Below are positions 17,783 through 28,440 of a stretch of DNA of 64,000 nucleotides, piece after piece. The stretch is from the NCBI RefSeq assembly GCF_002080045.1, contig NZ_MUIN01000006.1, positions 269,387 through 333,386 of the forward strand, read 5' to 3'. A program made the position numbers and the translations under genes. Origin of the DNA: Pseudomonas sp. Bc-h. GTDB lineage: Bacteria; Pseudomonadota; Gammaproteobacteria; Pseudomonadales; Pseudomonadaceae. The notes under the pieces were generated by a model. It had not been told where the DNA came from. It made no database searches and worked only from the letters and a program-made list of their open reading frames with translations. Each line of letters starts with the position of its first letter. Position 1 is the stretch's first letter.

Positions 17783-17820
17783 AAAAAAAGACGCAACGCC
17801 CCGTATAGAAGGGGCGTCGC
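17783..17820 (-). terminator. Terminator of the 114-residue gene
   Basis: On the minus strand ACGCCCC-TTCTATA-CGGGGCGT is followed, a few bases on, by seven T residues. Strong rho-independent structure. Confidence 0.85.
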
Positions 17821-17853
17821 GACACTTACGATGTTCTGAAAACGGCGTCGTTA

Positions 17854-18198
17854 TCAGTGCTGCTGACTGTCCTGCTGCTCGGACAAATCCTGCAGATAAC
17901 GGCGTGACAAGGCGAGGAAACGAGGTGTCGGCCCCACATCTTCGTAAAGCGGATCGCCTTCCTCGTCGGTGGCGACTACATGCTGTCCCTGAATATAGGG
18001 AAAGCTTGCCTCCAGCTCTTCCAGAGCCGCGCCGATCAGCTCGCCCAGCAATTCTTCCGGCGAGCGCTTGGGGTACATTTCGGCGAGCGCCGCCAGGCGG
18101 GCAGCGGCTTCGACATCCAGATGAACCGCATAGCCGGTCTTGGTCAGACGACCTTTGGCGGTCTGTTCCCATTGTTTCGCGAGCTCACGGATTTTCAT
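17854..18198 (-). CDS. Small conserved Pseudomonas protein
   Basis: A 114-residue cytoplasmic protein (ATG at 18198; upstream in-frame ATG lacks a better site). It begins KIRELAKQW and has a segment AVHLDVEAAARLAALAEMYP followed by a helix SPEELLGELIGAALEELEAS. That pattern (short strand, two helices) recalls ribbon-helix-helix DNA-binding proteins, but this is only a resemblance. It is conserved next to ppc in Pseudomonas. A possible DNA-binding or antitoxin-like role is speculation. Confidence 0.7.
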   Translation of the reverse strand: MKIRELAKQWEQTAKGRLTKTGYAVHLDVEAAARLAALAEMYPKRSPEELLGELIGAALEELEASFPYIQGQHVVATDEEGDPLYEDVGPTPRFLALSRRYLQDLSEQQDSQQH

Positions 18199-18432
18199 AA
18201 AGACCTCTTCGTACACCCGCGTGATGGCGGGTTCAGGCGAATTTTCGAACCCTCGTGGGGATCGTTGTTGAGACTAGCTTGCTCCCGGCAGATGTGAGGC
18301 AAAGGGTTGCGTATGTGCATCAATTTATCGCTCTATACACAGAGATAGAGGCAAAACTTACAAGGGCGTTCAGTTTCGAGTGATCGAACTGGCTCAAGGC
18401 AGAACAAAAAAAACGCTGAAGGAGAACGCTGG

Positions 18433-21069
18433 ATGGCTGATATCGATGCACGATTGCGCGAGGACGTTCACCTGTTGGGTGAGCTGTTGGGTAACACCAT
18501 TCGTGATCAGCACGGGGCTGATTTTCTCGAGAAGATCGAGCGTATTCGCAAGAGTGCCAAGGCCGGTCGCCATGGCACTACGCAAAGCACCGAGCAGCTG
18601 AGTTCCAATCTGGAGAGCCTCGGTGAAGACGAATTGCTGCCGGTGGCGCGGGCCTTCAACCAGTTTCTCAACCTCGCCAACATCGCCGAGCAATATCAGC
18701 TGATTCACCGACGCGACGACAGCAAGCCACAACCGTTCGAGTCCCGCGTATTGCCAGAACTGCTCGAGCGTCTGAAGCAGTCCGGCCAATCCTCCGAGGC
18801 GCTGGCTCGTCAGCTTGGCAAGCTGGAAATCGAACTGGTGCTGACCGCGCACCCGACCGAAGTGGCGCGGCGGACCTTGATTCAGAAATACGATGCGATT
18901 GCCGCACAGCTGGCTGCCCTTGATCATCGCGACCTCAATCGTCACGAGCGCGAGCAAATCACCGAGCGCCTGCAGCGGTTGATCGCCGAGGCCTGGCACA
19001 CCGAGGAGATTCGGCGCATCCGGCCGACCCCGGTGGATGAAGCCAAGTGGGGTTTTGCGGTCATCGAAAACTCACTCTGGCAGGCGATTCCCAACTATCT
19101 GCGCAAGGCCGACAAAGCGCTGCAAGACGCGACCGGTCTGCATTTGCCACTGGAGGCCGCGCCGATCCGCTTTGCCTCCTGGATGGGCGGCGACCGCGAC
19201 GGCAATCCGAATGTGACTGCTGCCGTGACACGAGAGGTGTTGTTGCTGGCACGCTGGATGGCGGCGGATCTCTACCTGCGCGACGTCGATCAACTGGCGG
19301 CGGAATTGTCGATGCAGCGGGCCAGCCCGGCGTTGATGGCGGTTGCCGGAGACAGCGCCGAACCCTATCGCAACGTGCTGAAAAAACTCCGCGAACGGTT
19401 GCGAGCCACGCGCAATTGGGCACATGCGTCGCTGAGCGTAACGCAACTTGCTCCCGAGGGCGTGCTGCACAACAACCGCGATCTGCTCGACCCGTTGCAG
19501 CTGTGTTTCCAGTCGCTGCATGAATGCGGCATGGGCGTGATCGCCGACGGCCCATTGCTAGATTGCCTGCGCCGCGCCGTCACTTTCGGCCTGTTTCTGG
19601 TCAAGCTCGATGTGCGTCAGGATTCCACGCGGCACAGTTCGGCAATGACCGAGATCACCGATTACCTCGGGCTCGGACGTTACGAGGAGTGGGACGAAGA
19701 GACACGCATCGAGTTCTTGCTCAAGGAGTTGGGCAACAAACGACCTCTGCTGCCCGCGCATTTCAAGCCGGCTGCCGACACTGCCGAAGTGCTGGCGACC
19801 TGTCGAGAAGTCGCGGCCGCACCTGCTGCATCCCTGGGTTCCTACGTGATTTCCATGGCGGGGGCAGCTTCCGACGTGTTGGCTGTGCAGTTGTTGCTTA
19901 AAGAAGCAGGGCTGCAGCGCCCAATGCGGGTGGTGCCGTTGTTCGAGACCCTCGCGGATCTGGATAACGCCGGGCCGGTGATCGGGCACCTGCTCAGCCT
20001 GCCGGGTTATCGCCTGCGTCTGCATGGCCCGCAGGAAGTCATGATCGGGTATTCCGACTCTGCCAAGGATGCGGGCACCACCGCGGCTGCGTGGGCGCAG
20101 TATCGCGCGCAGGAAAAATTGGTAGAGATTTGCCGGGCGCAACAGGTCGAATTGCTGCTGTTCCATGGTCGCGGCGGCACGGTCGGTCGTGGTGGCGGCC
20201 CTGCGCACGCGGCCATTCTGTCGCAACCGCCGGGCTCGGTCGCTGGACGTTTCCGCACCACTGAGCAGGGCGAGATGATCCGCTTCAAGTTCGGTCTGCC
20301 GGACATCGCCGAGCAGAACCTCAACCTTTATCTGGCTGCCGTGCTGGAAGCCACGCTGCAACCGCCGCCGATGCCTGAGCCGGCCTGGCGGCAAATGATG
20401 GATGAACTGGCGGCAGATGGCGTCAGCGCCTACCGCGCGGTGGTGCGGGAAAACCCCGAGTTCGTCGACTACTTCCGCCAGGCGACGCCAGAGCAGGAGC
20501 TGGGTCGCTTGCCGTTGGGCAGTCGTCCTGCCAAGCGCCGCGAGGGGGGCGTCGAGAGTCTGCGGGCGATCCCGTGGATTTTCGCCTGGACCCAGACCCG
20601 GCTGATGTTACCCGCCTGGCTCGGTTGGGAAGATGCACTGAGCAAGGCGCTGGAACGCGGGCAGGGTGATTTGCTGGGGCAGATGCGCGAGCAATGGCCG
20701 TTCTTCCGCACCCGTATCGACATGCTGGAGATGGTTCTGGCCAAAGCCGACAGCGATATCGCGCAGCTCTACGACGAACGTCTGGTGGAGCCGGGGTTGC
20801 AGCATTTGGGGGCGCATTTGCGCGACCTATTGTCGCAGGCGTGCAATGTGGTCCTCGGGCTGACCGGCCAGTCGCAGCTGTTGGCCCACAGCCCGGAAAC
20901 CCTGGAATTCATCAGCCTGCGCAATACCTACCTTGATCCTCTTCATCTATTGCAGGCCGAATTGCTGGCCCGATCACGCAGTCAGGAAGTCAGCCTGGAC
21001 AGTCCTTTGGTACAGGCGTTGCTGGTGTCTGTCGCAGGGATTGCCGCCGGTTTGCGCAACACCGGCTGA
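18433..21069 (+). CDS. ppc: Phosphoenolpyruvate carboxylase
   Basis: An 878-residue PEP carboxylase, which adds bicarbonate to PEP to replenish oxaloacetate. The catalytic His region [18 protein letters not shown] is at about 135-155, and the glycine loop [17 protein letters not shown] is at about 575-592. The C terminus ends in the conserved NTG. The ATG at 18433 follows GAAGGAGAAC. Full family length, no disruption. It is monocistronic by layout. Confidence 0.97.
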   Translation: MADIDARLREDVHLLGELLGNTIRDQHGADFLEKIERIRKSAKAGRHGTTQSTEQLSSNLESLGEDELLPVARAFNQFLNLANIAEQYQLIHRRDDSKPQPFESRVLPELLERLKQSGQSSEALARQLGKLEIELVLTAHPTEVARRTLIQKYDAIAAQLAALDHRDLNRHEREQITERLQRLIAEAWHTEEIRRIRPTPVDEAKWGFAVIENSLWQAIPNYLRKADKALQDATGLHLPLEAAPIRFASWMGGDRDGNPNVTAAVTREVLLLARWMAADLYLRDVDQLAAELSMQRASPALMAVAGDSAEPYRNVLKKLRERLRATRNWAHASLSVTQLAPEGVLHNNRDLLDPLQLCFQSLHECGMGVIADGPLLDCLRRAVTFGLFLVKLDVRQDSTRHSSAMTEITDYLGLGRYEEWDEETRIEFLLKELGNKRPLLPAHFKPAADTAEVLATCREVAAAPAASLGSYVISMAGAASDVLAVQLLLKEAGLQRPMRVVPLFETLADLDNAGPVIGHLLSLPGYRLRLHGPQEVMIGYSDSAKDAGTTAAAWAQYRAQEKLVEICRAQQVELLLFHGRGGTVGRGGGPAHAAILSQPPGSVAGRFRTTEQGEMIRFKFGLPDIAEQNLNLYLAAVLEATLQPPPMPEPAWRQMMDELAADGVSAYRAVVRENPEFVDYFRQATPEQELGRLPLGSRPAKRREGGVESLRAIPWIFAWTQTRLMLPAWLGWEDALSKALERGQGDLLGQMREQWPFFRTRIDMLEMVLAKADSDIAQLYDERLVEPGLQHLGAHLRDLLSQACNVVLGLTGQSQLLAHSPETLEFISLRNTYLDPLHLLQAELLARSRSQEVSLDSPLVQALLVSVAGIAAGLRNTG

Positions 21070-21293
21070 TGTGAAGTTTCCTACGCGGATGAGGGCGCAA
21101 GCCTTCATCTTGCGGCGCGCGGGTGATCGGCAATGGCGCATCCCCACAAAGTTGCACCGGGTCCTGCCAAAGTATTGATCGTTGGCAAGCTACTGGTTTT
21201 TCGCGGGTTGCTGCGACTTTTGGCGTCTTGTGCGGCATGAATCGGCTGTGTATCTTGATCAGCCTTTGGCCGTTGGGTCAGTTAAATTTTTAG

Positions 21294-22001
<708 letters not shown>

Positions 22002-22020
22002 TCCTTCGATCAGCGCAGTG

Positions 22021-22052
22021 AACAACAGCCCGCTTGCGGGCTGTTGTTGTTT
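22021..22052 (+). terminator. Terminator of adk
   Basis: AACAACAGCCCG-CTTG-CGGGCTGTTGTT, then GTTT. Perfect 12-bp stem just after adk. Confidence 0.88.
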
Positions 22053-22057
22053 ATAAT
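22052..22057 (+). promoter_or_regulatory. Possible tsaB -10 element
   Basis: Consensus TATAAT immediately after the adk terminator and 58 bases before the tsaB start. No clear -35. Confidence 0.45.
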
Positions 22058-22114
22058 GCGGCACTTTTGCGTACGACTCTCCAGTACATCCTCTTTGCAA
22101 CCATGGAACCCCCG

Positions 22115-22789
22115 ATGACGACCTTGCTGGCCCTGGACACCGCCACTGAAGCCTGCTCAGTCGCCTTGCTGCACGACGGCAAGGTGCTGACTCACTACGA
22201 GGTGATCCCGCGCCTGCATGCGCAGAAACTCCTGCCGATGATCAAGGACCTGCTGGCCGAGGCGGGCATTGGCCTGTCTGCGCTGGACGCCATCGCCTTT
22301 GGCCGCGGGCCGGGTGCGTTCACCGGCGTTCGCATCGCCATTGGGGTGGTTCAGGGGTTGGCGTTCGGCCTGGATCGTCCAGTGCTCCCGGTCTCCAACC
22401 TTGCCGTACTCGCGCAGCGTGCGTTTCGTGAGCAGGGTGTCAGGCAGGTGGCCGCTGCCATCGATGCACGTATGGACGAGGTCTACTGGGGCTGCTATCG
22501 CGAGGCGAACGGTGAGATGAGACTGGTGGGAACCGAGGCCGTAATGCCGCCTGAGCAGGCTGCGTTGCCTGCAGATGCGTCCGGTGACTGGTTCGGTGCT
22601 GGCACCGGCTGGGGTTATGCCGAGCGTATCCCGGTGAAGTTGTCCGGCCATGACGCCAGCATGCTACCCCACGCCCGGGATCTGCTGACTCTCGGCACCT
22701 TTGCGTGGCATCGCGGCGAAGCCATTGTTGCTGACGATGCGCAGCCGGTTTATCTACGCGACAAAGTAGCCACGCCGAAAGCGCGCTGA
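22115..22789 (+). CDS. tsaB: TsaB, t6A37 tRNA modification protein
   Basis: A 224-residue TsaB (YeaZ). It has the ASKHA-type start LLALDTATEACSVALL and RGPGAFTGVRIAIGVVQGLA motif. TsaB is the non-catalytic scaffold that binds TsaD and TsaE for threonylcarbamoyl transfer to A37 of ANN-decoding tRNAs. ATG 22115 is chosen since it starts the conserved MTTLLALDT. The window also holds tcdA, which acts on the same base afterwards. Confidence 0.94.
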   Translation: MTTLLALDTATEACSVALLHDGKVLTHYEVIPRLHAQKLLPMIKDLLAEAGIGLSALDAIAFGRGPGAFTGVRIAIGVVQGLAFGLDRPVLPVSNLAVLAQRAFREQGVRQVAAAIDARMDEVYWGCYREANGEMRLVGTEAVMPPEQAALPADASGDWFGAGTGWGYAERIPVKLSGHDASMLPHARDLLTLGTFAWHRGEAIVADDAQPVYLRDKVATPKAR

Positions 22790-22820
22790 ACGGACACCTA
22801 CTCCGCATACCTCATTACCT

Positions 22821-22925
22821 TGTGGGAGACGCCGGAGGTCACAGGCATGAAGCATTAGCGTATCCAGCGTACGCCTGCCGATGCTTCAAACACGCCCGTT
22901 CTGCGACCAAAGTCACACCTGTGAC
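22821..22925. repeat. Diverged palindromic intergenic element
   Basis: The first 22 bases (TGTGGGAGAC, then GCCGGAGGTCAC) equal 15970-15991. Further on are an inverted pair TGAAGCAT (22848-22855) / ATGCTTCA (22881-22888) and a palindrome GTCACACCTGTGAC (22912-22925). The remainder of the 278-bp gap up to 23067 shows nothing clear beyond a low-GC promoter-like stretch. Confidence 0.55.
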
Positions 22926-23067
22926 TACCGTTCGGCGACAAATGCACATTTTCTGCCCGGTGGCTTTAAACGTTTTGTAATAACTGTGGTCTAGTTATCG
23001 TTCGCGAGTTTGCTTAACTGCTTATCGTGAGATTAAATTGCCACTACAAGACGCCGAGTAAGCATCG

Positions 23068-23358
23068 ATGCGGATTAATGGTCCTTCACAACGTTCGTAC
23101 CCGATAAAGCGCAAGCCACGCAAAGGCTCTGCGACGATCGACAACGCTTCCGAAGAAGTGATCGATGACGTCGAAGTCATCCCGCAGTCGTCGCGGCGCC
23201 AGACCGGCACCACGGCGAACGTGCCTGCGCGCCAGCAAGACATCATCTTCCCTCGCGCCGTGAGCACGCGTGTCGCTCACGCGCTGAGCAGCTATCTGAC
23301 GACGTCCACCTTTGTCGACTGGGATCTTGAAGTCTCGGGGCTCGATCTTCACGTTTGA
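23068..23358 (+). CDS. Conserved Pseudomonas hypothetical protein
   Basis: A 96-residue soluble protein with a basic start (RSYPIKRKPRKG), an acidic middle (EEVIDDVEVIP) and a C-terminal segment PRAVSTRVAHALSSYLTT. No known domain. Its stop overlaps the TTG start of the DUF72 gene, suggesting coupling. Codon usage resembles its neighbours, which supports it being real. Confidence 0.65.
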   Translation: MRINGPSQRSYPIKRKPRKGSATIDNASEEVIDDVEVIPQSSRRQTGTTANVPARQQDIIFPRAVSTRVAHALSSYLTTSTFVDWDLEVSGLDLHV

Positions 23359-24227
23359 ACGTCTCCAACCCTCCCTATTTTGTCGGTTGCCCGTCCTGGA
23401 GTGAAAACGCCTGGCGCGAGTCGCTGTACCCGCCCGACGCCCGCTCTAGCGATTTTCTCGAGCTCTACGCTCAAGTCTTCAATGCCGTCGAAGGCAACAC
23501 CACGTTTTATGCCAGCCCCAAGGAAACGACCGTGCAGCGCTGGGCGCAGGTTCTGCCCGAGCATTTTCGGTTCACCGCCAAGTTTCCTGGTGACATCACT
23601 CATGCGGGCGACCTGCGCGAGCATCTGACTGCCGCCGAAAGCTTCCTCCAACTGCTGGCTCCATTGGGCTCCCGGGTCCAGCCGTTGTGGCTGCAACTGC
23701 CTGCGACCTTCACGCCCAATCGCCTTGCCGAACTGGGCACTTTCATCGATGCGCTGGAGGGTAGGGCGCTGGCGGTAGAAGTGCGCAACATGGCGTTCTT
23801 CAACAAGGGTGAGGAAGAGCGCATGCTCAATCGCCTGTTGCTGGATCGCGGTGTGGAGCGCATCTGTCTGGATTCGCGACCATTGTTCAGCTGCATTTCC
23901 AGGGATCCTGCGGTTCTGCACGCGCAGTCGAAGAAACCCAAAGTCCCGCCACGTCCTGCCGCCCTCACCCAGTTTCCGCAGGTGCGGTTCATTGGGCATC
24001 CGGAGCTGGACGCCAACCACAGTTTCGTCGAACAGTGGGCACAGAAGGTCGCGGGCTGGATCGAGGAAGGACGCACGCCCTATGTATTCCTGCACACGCC
24101 TGACAATCTTCAAGCCCCGGATCTTGCCCGACGTTTCCATCTGCAATTGATGAAGTTGCTTCCAGGCCTGCCAGCATTGCCAGAGCTCGATCGTGGGCCG
24201 CAGGTGGAGCAACTCGGGTTGTTGTGA
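23355..24227 (+). CDS. DUF72 (YecE-like) protein
   Basis: A 290-residue DUF72 protein with the TIM-barrel-like family markers FVGCPSWSE near the start, NAVEGNTTFYASP and PEHFRFTAKFPGDITH. Function of the family is not firmly known. The start is taken as TTG 23355, overlapping the upstream stop; no better in-frame codon precedes the conserved start. Cytoplasmic. Confidence 0.85.
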   Translation: MNVSNPPYFVGCPSWSENAWRESLYPPDARSSDFLELYAQVFNAVEGNTTFYASPKETTVQRWAQVLPEHFRFTAKFPGDITHAGDLREHLTAAESFLQLLAPLGSRVQPLWLQLPATFTPNRLAELGTFIDALEGRALAVEVRNMAFFNKGEEERMLNRLLLDRGVERICLDSRPLFSCISRDPAVLHAQSKKPKVPPRPAALTQFPQVRFIGHPELDANHSFVEQWAQKVAGWIEEGRTPYVFLHTPDNLQAPDLARRFHLQLMKLLPGLPALPELDRGPQVEQLGLL

Positions 24228-24271
24228 GGTCGATAGGGGGACGTCTTCTTCACTTCGCGGAAACCTTGCCC

Positions 24272-24970
24272 ATGCGCGGTTCGACCCTGTTCCTTGTGTT
24301 GTTGTTGATCTGCGCGGGAGTCGCCATTTCGGTATGGCGCGGTTGGCTCGAAGTCCCGAATCGCTGGAACCCCTGGGCGCCGCTGGATGTACGCCAACAG
24401 CCGAACCTACTGACCACCTACAAACTCTGGCGCCTGCAGGATGATCCGACGCTTTGCGATCAAGCCCTGCAAACCTCGACCCTGCGCTACGGCCATCAGG
24501 CTGACAGTGCCCCGGACGCCAGATGTCCTCTCACCAACACGCTTCGCATTCAAGGCGGCGATGTCGCGTTGAGCAGCAGCTTTCTCTCCAGTTGCCCCTT
24601 GGCAGTGGCTTATGCGCTGTTCGACATCCACGCGCTGCAACCGGCTGCGCAGGCGGTGTTTGGGCAAAGGGTCACTCAGGTCGATCATCTGGGCAGTTTT
24701 GCCTGCCGCAACGTTTATAACCGCACGGAAGGTCGCCTCAGTCAGCATGCGTCGGCCAATGCGCTGGACATCGCAGGTTTTCGTCTTGCAGACGGGCGGA
24801 GGGTTTCAGTACTCAAAGATTGGAACGACGACGGCGATGACGGGAAATTTCTGAGGCTGGTCAGGGATGGTGCCTGCAAGCATTTCAACACGGTCTTAGG
24901 ACCGGATTACAACGCTGCCCATCGGAACCATTTTCATGTGGACATGGGGCATTGGCGGGTGTGCCGGTGA
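24272..24970 (+). CDS. Extensin-family (PF06904-type) protein with N-terminal membrane anchor
   Basis: A protein of about 232 residues with an N-terminal hydrophobic anchor (TLFLVLLLICAGVAISVW) and a C-terminal extensin-like domain. The latter has SQHASANALDIAGF and AHRNHFHVDMG, the His/Asp pattern of LAS-type peptidoglycan endopeptidases. A periplasmic cell-wall role is inferred. GTG at 24224, overlapping the DUF72 stop, would add 16 residues; neither site is strong, so the start is uncertain. Confidence 0.78.
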   Translation: MRGSTLFLVLLLICAGVAISVWRGWLEVPNRWNPWAPLDVRQQPNLLTTYKLWRLQDDPTLCDQALQTSTLRYGHQADSAPDARCPLTNTLRIQGGDVALSSSFLSSCPLAVAYALFDIHALQPAAQAVFGQRVTQVDHLGSFACRNVYNRTEGRLSQHASANALDIAGFRLADGRRVSVLKDWNDDGDDGKFLRLVRDGACKHFNTVLGPDYNAAHRNHFHVDMGHWRVCR

Positions 24971-25002
24971 GCAGGAGCGGTATCTAAAGACGTAGCTAAT
25001 TA

Positions 25003-25629
25003 TCAGGCGGCGATGCGCAGGTTCTGCAACACGATAGGCCGCGCCCAGCCGTTGTCGAATTCCAGATGGCGCTGTTGTTCGGTCATCTCTTCGGCGCTGT
25101 AAGGCGTGGCGGGTTTGTCGGCCAGATCCCATTCGAATTCGGCGATTGGCAGGAACAGGGGGCGCGGCTGAGGGCCAGGGCCCGGATCGACGCTGTCGTC
25201 GTAAGGGTTGAGCACGGTTGGGCGTACCCAACTGCTGTCGATTTCCAGGTTGCGCTGCTGCTCGATCATCTCGGCGGCGCTGAACGGCTCGGCGGGTTTG
25301 GCCAGGTCCCATTCGAACTCGGCAATCGGCAGAAACAGGGGTTCAGGCGGTGCGATTTCCGTGTCTTGTACGGGGCATTCGCGTTGTTCGACGATCTTGC
25401 TCAGGGTCTTGGCGCCAGCGATGGGCTCGCCAGTCATGCTGTCCGTCGCAACCACTGCGCTGTAGTGTGGGGTGGTGCCGGCGTTGTCGTCGACCTGCTG
25501 GGCCATCGCACGGGCAAACGCATCCTGCCAGAGCTGCGTGACGCCGCTCAGGGTTTCGGTATTGCGTACGCTGTAGTCGCCTGCGTACGTCAAATAACCT
25601 ATCGAGGATGTTTGCTGAATGTCTGACAT
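25003..25629 (-). CDS. Hypothetical protein with a tandem 44-residue repeat
   Basis: A 208-residue acidic soluble protein with no known domain. Residues about 97-140 and 157-201 are a near-perfect internal repeat: both begin PLFLPIAEFEWDLA, continue with S-A-x-E-M-x-E-Q-Q-R-x-L-E and end W-x-R-P-x-V-L. A Pro/Gly linker (DPGPGPQPRP) joins them. The N-terminal part is unique. Lack of signal or membrane segments suggests a cytoplasmic or non-classically exported protein. The repeated unit may be a short binding motif. Confidence 0.65.
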   Translation of the reverse strand: MSDIQQTSSIGYLTYAGDYSVRNTETLSGVTQLWQDAFARAMAQQVDDNAGTTPHYSAVVATDSMTGEPIAGAKTLSKIVEQRECPVQDTEIAPPEPLFLPIAEFEWDLAKPAEPFSAAEMIEQQRNLEIDSSWVRPTVLNPYDDSVDPGPGPQPRPLFLPIAEFEWDLADKPATPYSAEEMTEQQRHLEFDNGWARPIVLQNLRIAA

Positions 25630-25727
25630 AAGCGCTCAGTACATGCCGTGGGTCTGGCAAAATGCCGGATACTTTCGTTATCGGCAGATGTTGCCAATCA
25701 TTAAGAAAATTTGAGCGTGTAGAAACG

Positions 25728-26510
25728 ATGAACGAGCAACAGACGGGCAGCCGCATCCGGGTCGAAACCTTGACCGCCGACGGCCAGCAGAAAGCCGCAG
25801 ATTGGGCCGAGCGTCTGGGCCTGCCGCTGGAGGATGCCGAGGCGGATTTTGCCTTGCAAGTGAGTGACGAAGGGCTGCAGCTGCAGCAGTTGGGCGACGA
25901 TGTGCCGGGCCCTGTGCGGGTTGACTTCGTTGAAGGCAAGGCCGCGCATCGGCGTCTTTTCGGCGGCGGCAGCGGGCAGATGATCGCCAAGGCGGTCGGT
26001 ATTCAGCCCGGCGTGCGTCCGCGTGTGCTCGATGCGACGGCAGGCTTGGGTAAGGATGCGTTCGTACTGGCCAGCCTGGGTTGTGAAATGAGCCTGATCG
26101 AACGTCAGCCGATCATTGCCGCGCTGTTGGAGGATGGTCTGGCGCGCGGGGCTCAGGATCTGGATGTCGGCGGGATCATCGGGCAAATGCGGTTGCTCAC
26201 AGGTAACTCCATCGAGCTGCTGCGCAATTGGGAGGGTGAGCCGCCGCAGGTTATCTACCTCGACCCGATGTTTCCCCATCGCGAGAAAACCGCGCTGGTG
26301 AAGAAGGAAATGCGCCTGTTCCGGCCGCTGGTGGGCGACGATATGGACGCCCCGGCGCTGCTTGAGGCCGCACTGGCGCTGGCGACCCACCGGGTCGTGG
26401 TCAAGCGCCCGCGCAAGGCGCCGTGCATCGAAGGCGCCAAGCCCAGCTACGCGCTGGATGGCAAATCCAGCCGCTATGACATCTATCCGAAGAAGGCGTT
26501 GAAGGCGTAA
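25728..26510 (+). CDS. rsmJ: RsmJ, 16S rRNA m2G1516 methyltransferase
   Basis: A 260-residue SAM-dependent methyltransferase. The SAM loop is [19 protein letters not shown], the acidic post-II residue follows in SLIERQP, and the catalytic loop is [12 protein letters not shown]. These match RsmJ (YhiQ), which methylates G1516 of 16S rRNA. ATG 25728 is chosen by homology to the family N terminus (about 260 residues total). Confidence 0.9.
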   Translation: MNEQQTGSRIRVETLTADGQQKAADWAERLGLPLEDAEADFALQVSDEGLQLQQLGDDVPGPVRVDFVEGKAAHRRLFGGGSGQMIAKAVGIQPGVRPRVLDATAGLGKDAFVLASLGCEMSLIERQPIIAALLEDGLARGAQDLDVGGIIGQMRLLTGNSIELLRNWEGEPPQVIYLDPMFPHREKTALVKKEMRLFRPLVGDDMDAPALLEAALALATHRVVVKRPRKAPCIEGAKPSYALDGKSSRYDIYPKKALKA

Positions 26511-26553
26511 ATGGTCGCAGGGGTTGCTTGCCGGCACCGCGAAACTCAGGAAT

Positions 26554-26580
26554 TGGCAGGGAGCTCCCTCCCACAAGGTC
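26554..26580. repeat. Half REP, family B
   Basis: GAGCTCCCTCCCACAAGG is the right arm of the REP seen at 39539-39632; the left arm is missing or diverged. Confidence 0.55.
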
Positions 26581-26592
26581 TAGCGTTGACTC

Positions 26593-27225
26593 TCAGGCCT
26601 TGTAAGCCTTCAAGAACAACGCCACAACCTCCTGAACGTGCTGCTCTGCGGCCTGCTCATTCGGCAACTCACCATTGCCGATCAGCAGTCGGAAATTGCA
26701 TACGCCTTTGATCAGGCTCAGAAAGTGCCCGGCCGCGCTCATGGGCGAGTCGAAGTGCAAGCCTTCGGTGTCGTTCACGCGGGTCAGAAAACGCTCCATT
26801 TCATGCAGGATGCGTTGCGGCCCCGCCTCGAAAAACACCTCGGACAGCTTCGAGTCCTGCGTGCCAAGGGCAATCATCAGGCGATGCAGTTCCAGCGATT
26901 CAGGGCTGTTGATCAGCGTCTGAAAGCCTCTTGCAATACCTAGCAACACTTTCTCAACCGGCGCATTTGGCGGCATGTCGACGAACAGCTCCGGCAATTG
27001 TTCTTCGCAACGCGCCACCACGGCCGCTGAAAACAGTGTTTCCTTGTCATTGAAGTGGCTATAGACCGTGAGTTTGGAAACCCCGGCCTCCGTGGCAACC
27101 GCATCCATGCTGGTGCTCGCATATCCGTTGCGCACGAACAGGGTTTTCGCCGCGTCGAGGATGGCTTGGCGCTTGGCCAGGTCTTTCGGGCGGCCTGGGC
27201 CTGTGTTGGATGTCGAGTCGGTCAT
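26593..27225 (-). CDS. mexL: TetR regulator of the adjacent RND pump (MexL-like)
   Basis: A 210-residue TetR repressor. Its HTH reads SMDAVATEAGVSKLTVYSHF. It is divergent from an RND efflux operon with a 109-bp gap, and the position matches mexL-mexJK of P. aeruginosa, where MexL represses mexJK and itself. ATG 27225 is preferred because AAGG lies just upstream, though close; ATG 27240 would add five residues but lacks a site. Confidence 0.85.
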   Translation of the reverse strand: MTDSTSNTGPGRPKDLAKRQAILDAAKTLFVRNGYASTSMDAVATEAGVSKLTVYSHFNDKETLFSAAVVARCEEQLPELFVDMPPNAPVEKVLLGIARGFQTLINSPESLELHRLMIALGTQDSKLSEVFFEAGPQRILHEMERFLTRVNDTEGLHFDSPMSAAGHFLSLIKGVCNFRLLIGNGELPNEQAAEQHVQEVVALFLKAYKA

Positions 27226-27334
27226 GGATCCTTCAGGCATATTCGATTTTATTAGTGGACTGTTCAGTTCGGTAATTCTTAATATACTCGCCAGTACAAT
27301 TATTCAAAGCGCTCTTTTGCCAAGGTGCCTCACC
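27226..27334. promoter_or_regulatory. mexL-mexJ divergent promoter region
   Basis: AT-rich gap with ACTGTTCAGT (near 27259) as a short inverted repeat and TTCTTAATATACT downstream as a likely -10 area for the pump. The TetR product is expected to bind here. Confidence 0.45.
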
Positions 27335-28435
27335 ATGTTTCGCGATGCCTTGTTTCTTGTCGTGCCCATCAGTCTGGTGTCCTTGCTGGCGGGCTGTGGC
27401 CAGGAAGTGTCAATTCCGGCCACCGTGCGTCCGGCCATGGTAGTGCAACCTGTGCCGTCATCCCAATCCATGGACAGCTACCCCGGCGAAGTCCGTGCGC
27501 GATTCGAGCCGGATCTCGCATTCCGGATTCCAGGCAAAGTCAGCAAGCGTCTGGTGGAAGAGGGCGAGCGCGTCAAGGCCAATCAAGCTCTGGCCGAACT
27601 GGATGCCCAGGACGTACGTCTGCAACTGGACGCCACTCGCGCGCAGGTCGCCGCCGCCGAAGCCAACCTGCAGATGGTCCGCTCCGAGCGGGACCGTTAC
27701 AAGACGCTGATGGACCGGCAGATGGTCAGCAAGTCCCAGTATGACAACACCGAAAACCTCTATCGCGCAGGTGATGCCCGCCTTAGACAGCTGAAGGCCG
27801 AACTCACCGTTGCCGACAATCAGACCAGTTACGCCGTGCTTCGTGCGTCACAGGATGGCGTCGTCGCCAAGCGTCTGGTAGAGGTCGGCCAAGTGGTCGC
27901 CGCCGGGCAAACGGTTTTCACCCTCGCCGCCGATGGCGAGCGCGAAGTGTCGATCAGCCTGCCGGAACAGAACTACGGGCGGTTCAAGATCGGTGACCCG
28001 GTTTCGGTCGAACTGTGGACGCAACGCGAGCAGCGTTTCCCCGGCCGCATTCGTGAGCTTTCCCCGGCTGCCGATCCACGCTCGCGCACGTTCGCGGCGC
28101 GCATCGCCTTTGCGGGCGGCAAGGTGCCCGCGGAACTTGGCCAAAGCGCCCGCGTGTTCATTCAGTCCGAGCACAGCGTGCCGTTGTCGGTGCCGCTGTC
28201 GGCTGTGACCGCAGAGAACGGCGCCACTTACGTCTGGCGTCTGCAAAGCGATAACACCCTCAAGCGCACCCCGGTGCAGGTCGGCGCCTACGGCCAGGAA
28301 TCGGTGCCCGTGTTGAGCGGCCTTGAGGCCAGCGACTGGGTGGTGGCTGCCGGTGTTCATGTGCTGCACGAGGGCGAGCAGATTCGCCCGGTCGACCGCA
28401 GCAATCGCGCGGTGAAACTGGCAGCGAAGGAGTAG
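27335..28435 (+). CDS. mexJ: RND periplasmic adaptor (MexJ-like)
   Basis: A 366-residue membrane fusion protein with a lipoprotein signal (SLVSLLAGC). The lipoyl domain halves are visible (IPGKVSKRLVEEGERV and SQDGVVAKRLVEVGQVV) with a helical hairpin between them, then a beta-barrel domain. It links the inner-membrane pump to an outer-membrane channel. The open frame runs back to 27068 into the repressor gene, but ATG 27335 (AAGG upstream, lipoprotein signal) is the true start. It is five bases from mexK. Confidence 0.9.
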   Translation: MFRDALFLVVPISLVSLLAGCGQEVSIPATVRPAMVVQPVPSSQSMDSYPGEVRARFEPDLAFRIPGKVSKRLVEEGERVKANQALAELDAQDVRLQLDATRAQVAAAEANLQMVRSERDRYKTLMDRQMVSKSQYDNTENLYRAGDARLRQLKAELTVADNQTSYAVLRASQDGVVAKRLVEVGQVVAAGQTVFTLAADGEREVSISLPEQNYGRFKIGDPVSVELWTQREQRFPGRIRELSPAADPRSRTFAARIAFAGGKVPAELGQSARVFIQSEHSVPLSVPLSAVTAENGATYVWRLQSDNTLKRTPVQVGAYGQESVPVLSGLEASDWVVAAGVHVLHEGEQIRPVDRSNRAVKLAAKE

Positions 28436-28440
28436 CACGG

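Noticed and set aside
27068..27334. Extended N terminus for the RND adaptor
   Set aside because: The extension would overlap the divergent repressor gene and its promoter. The lipoprotein signal starts at 27335.
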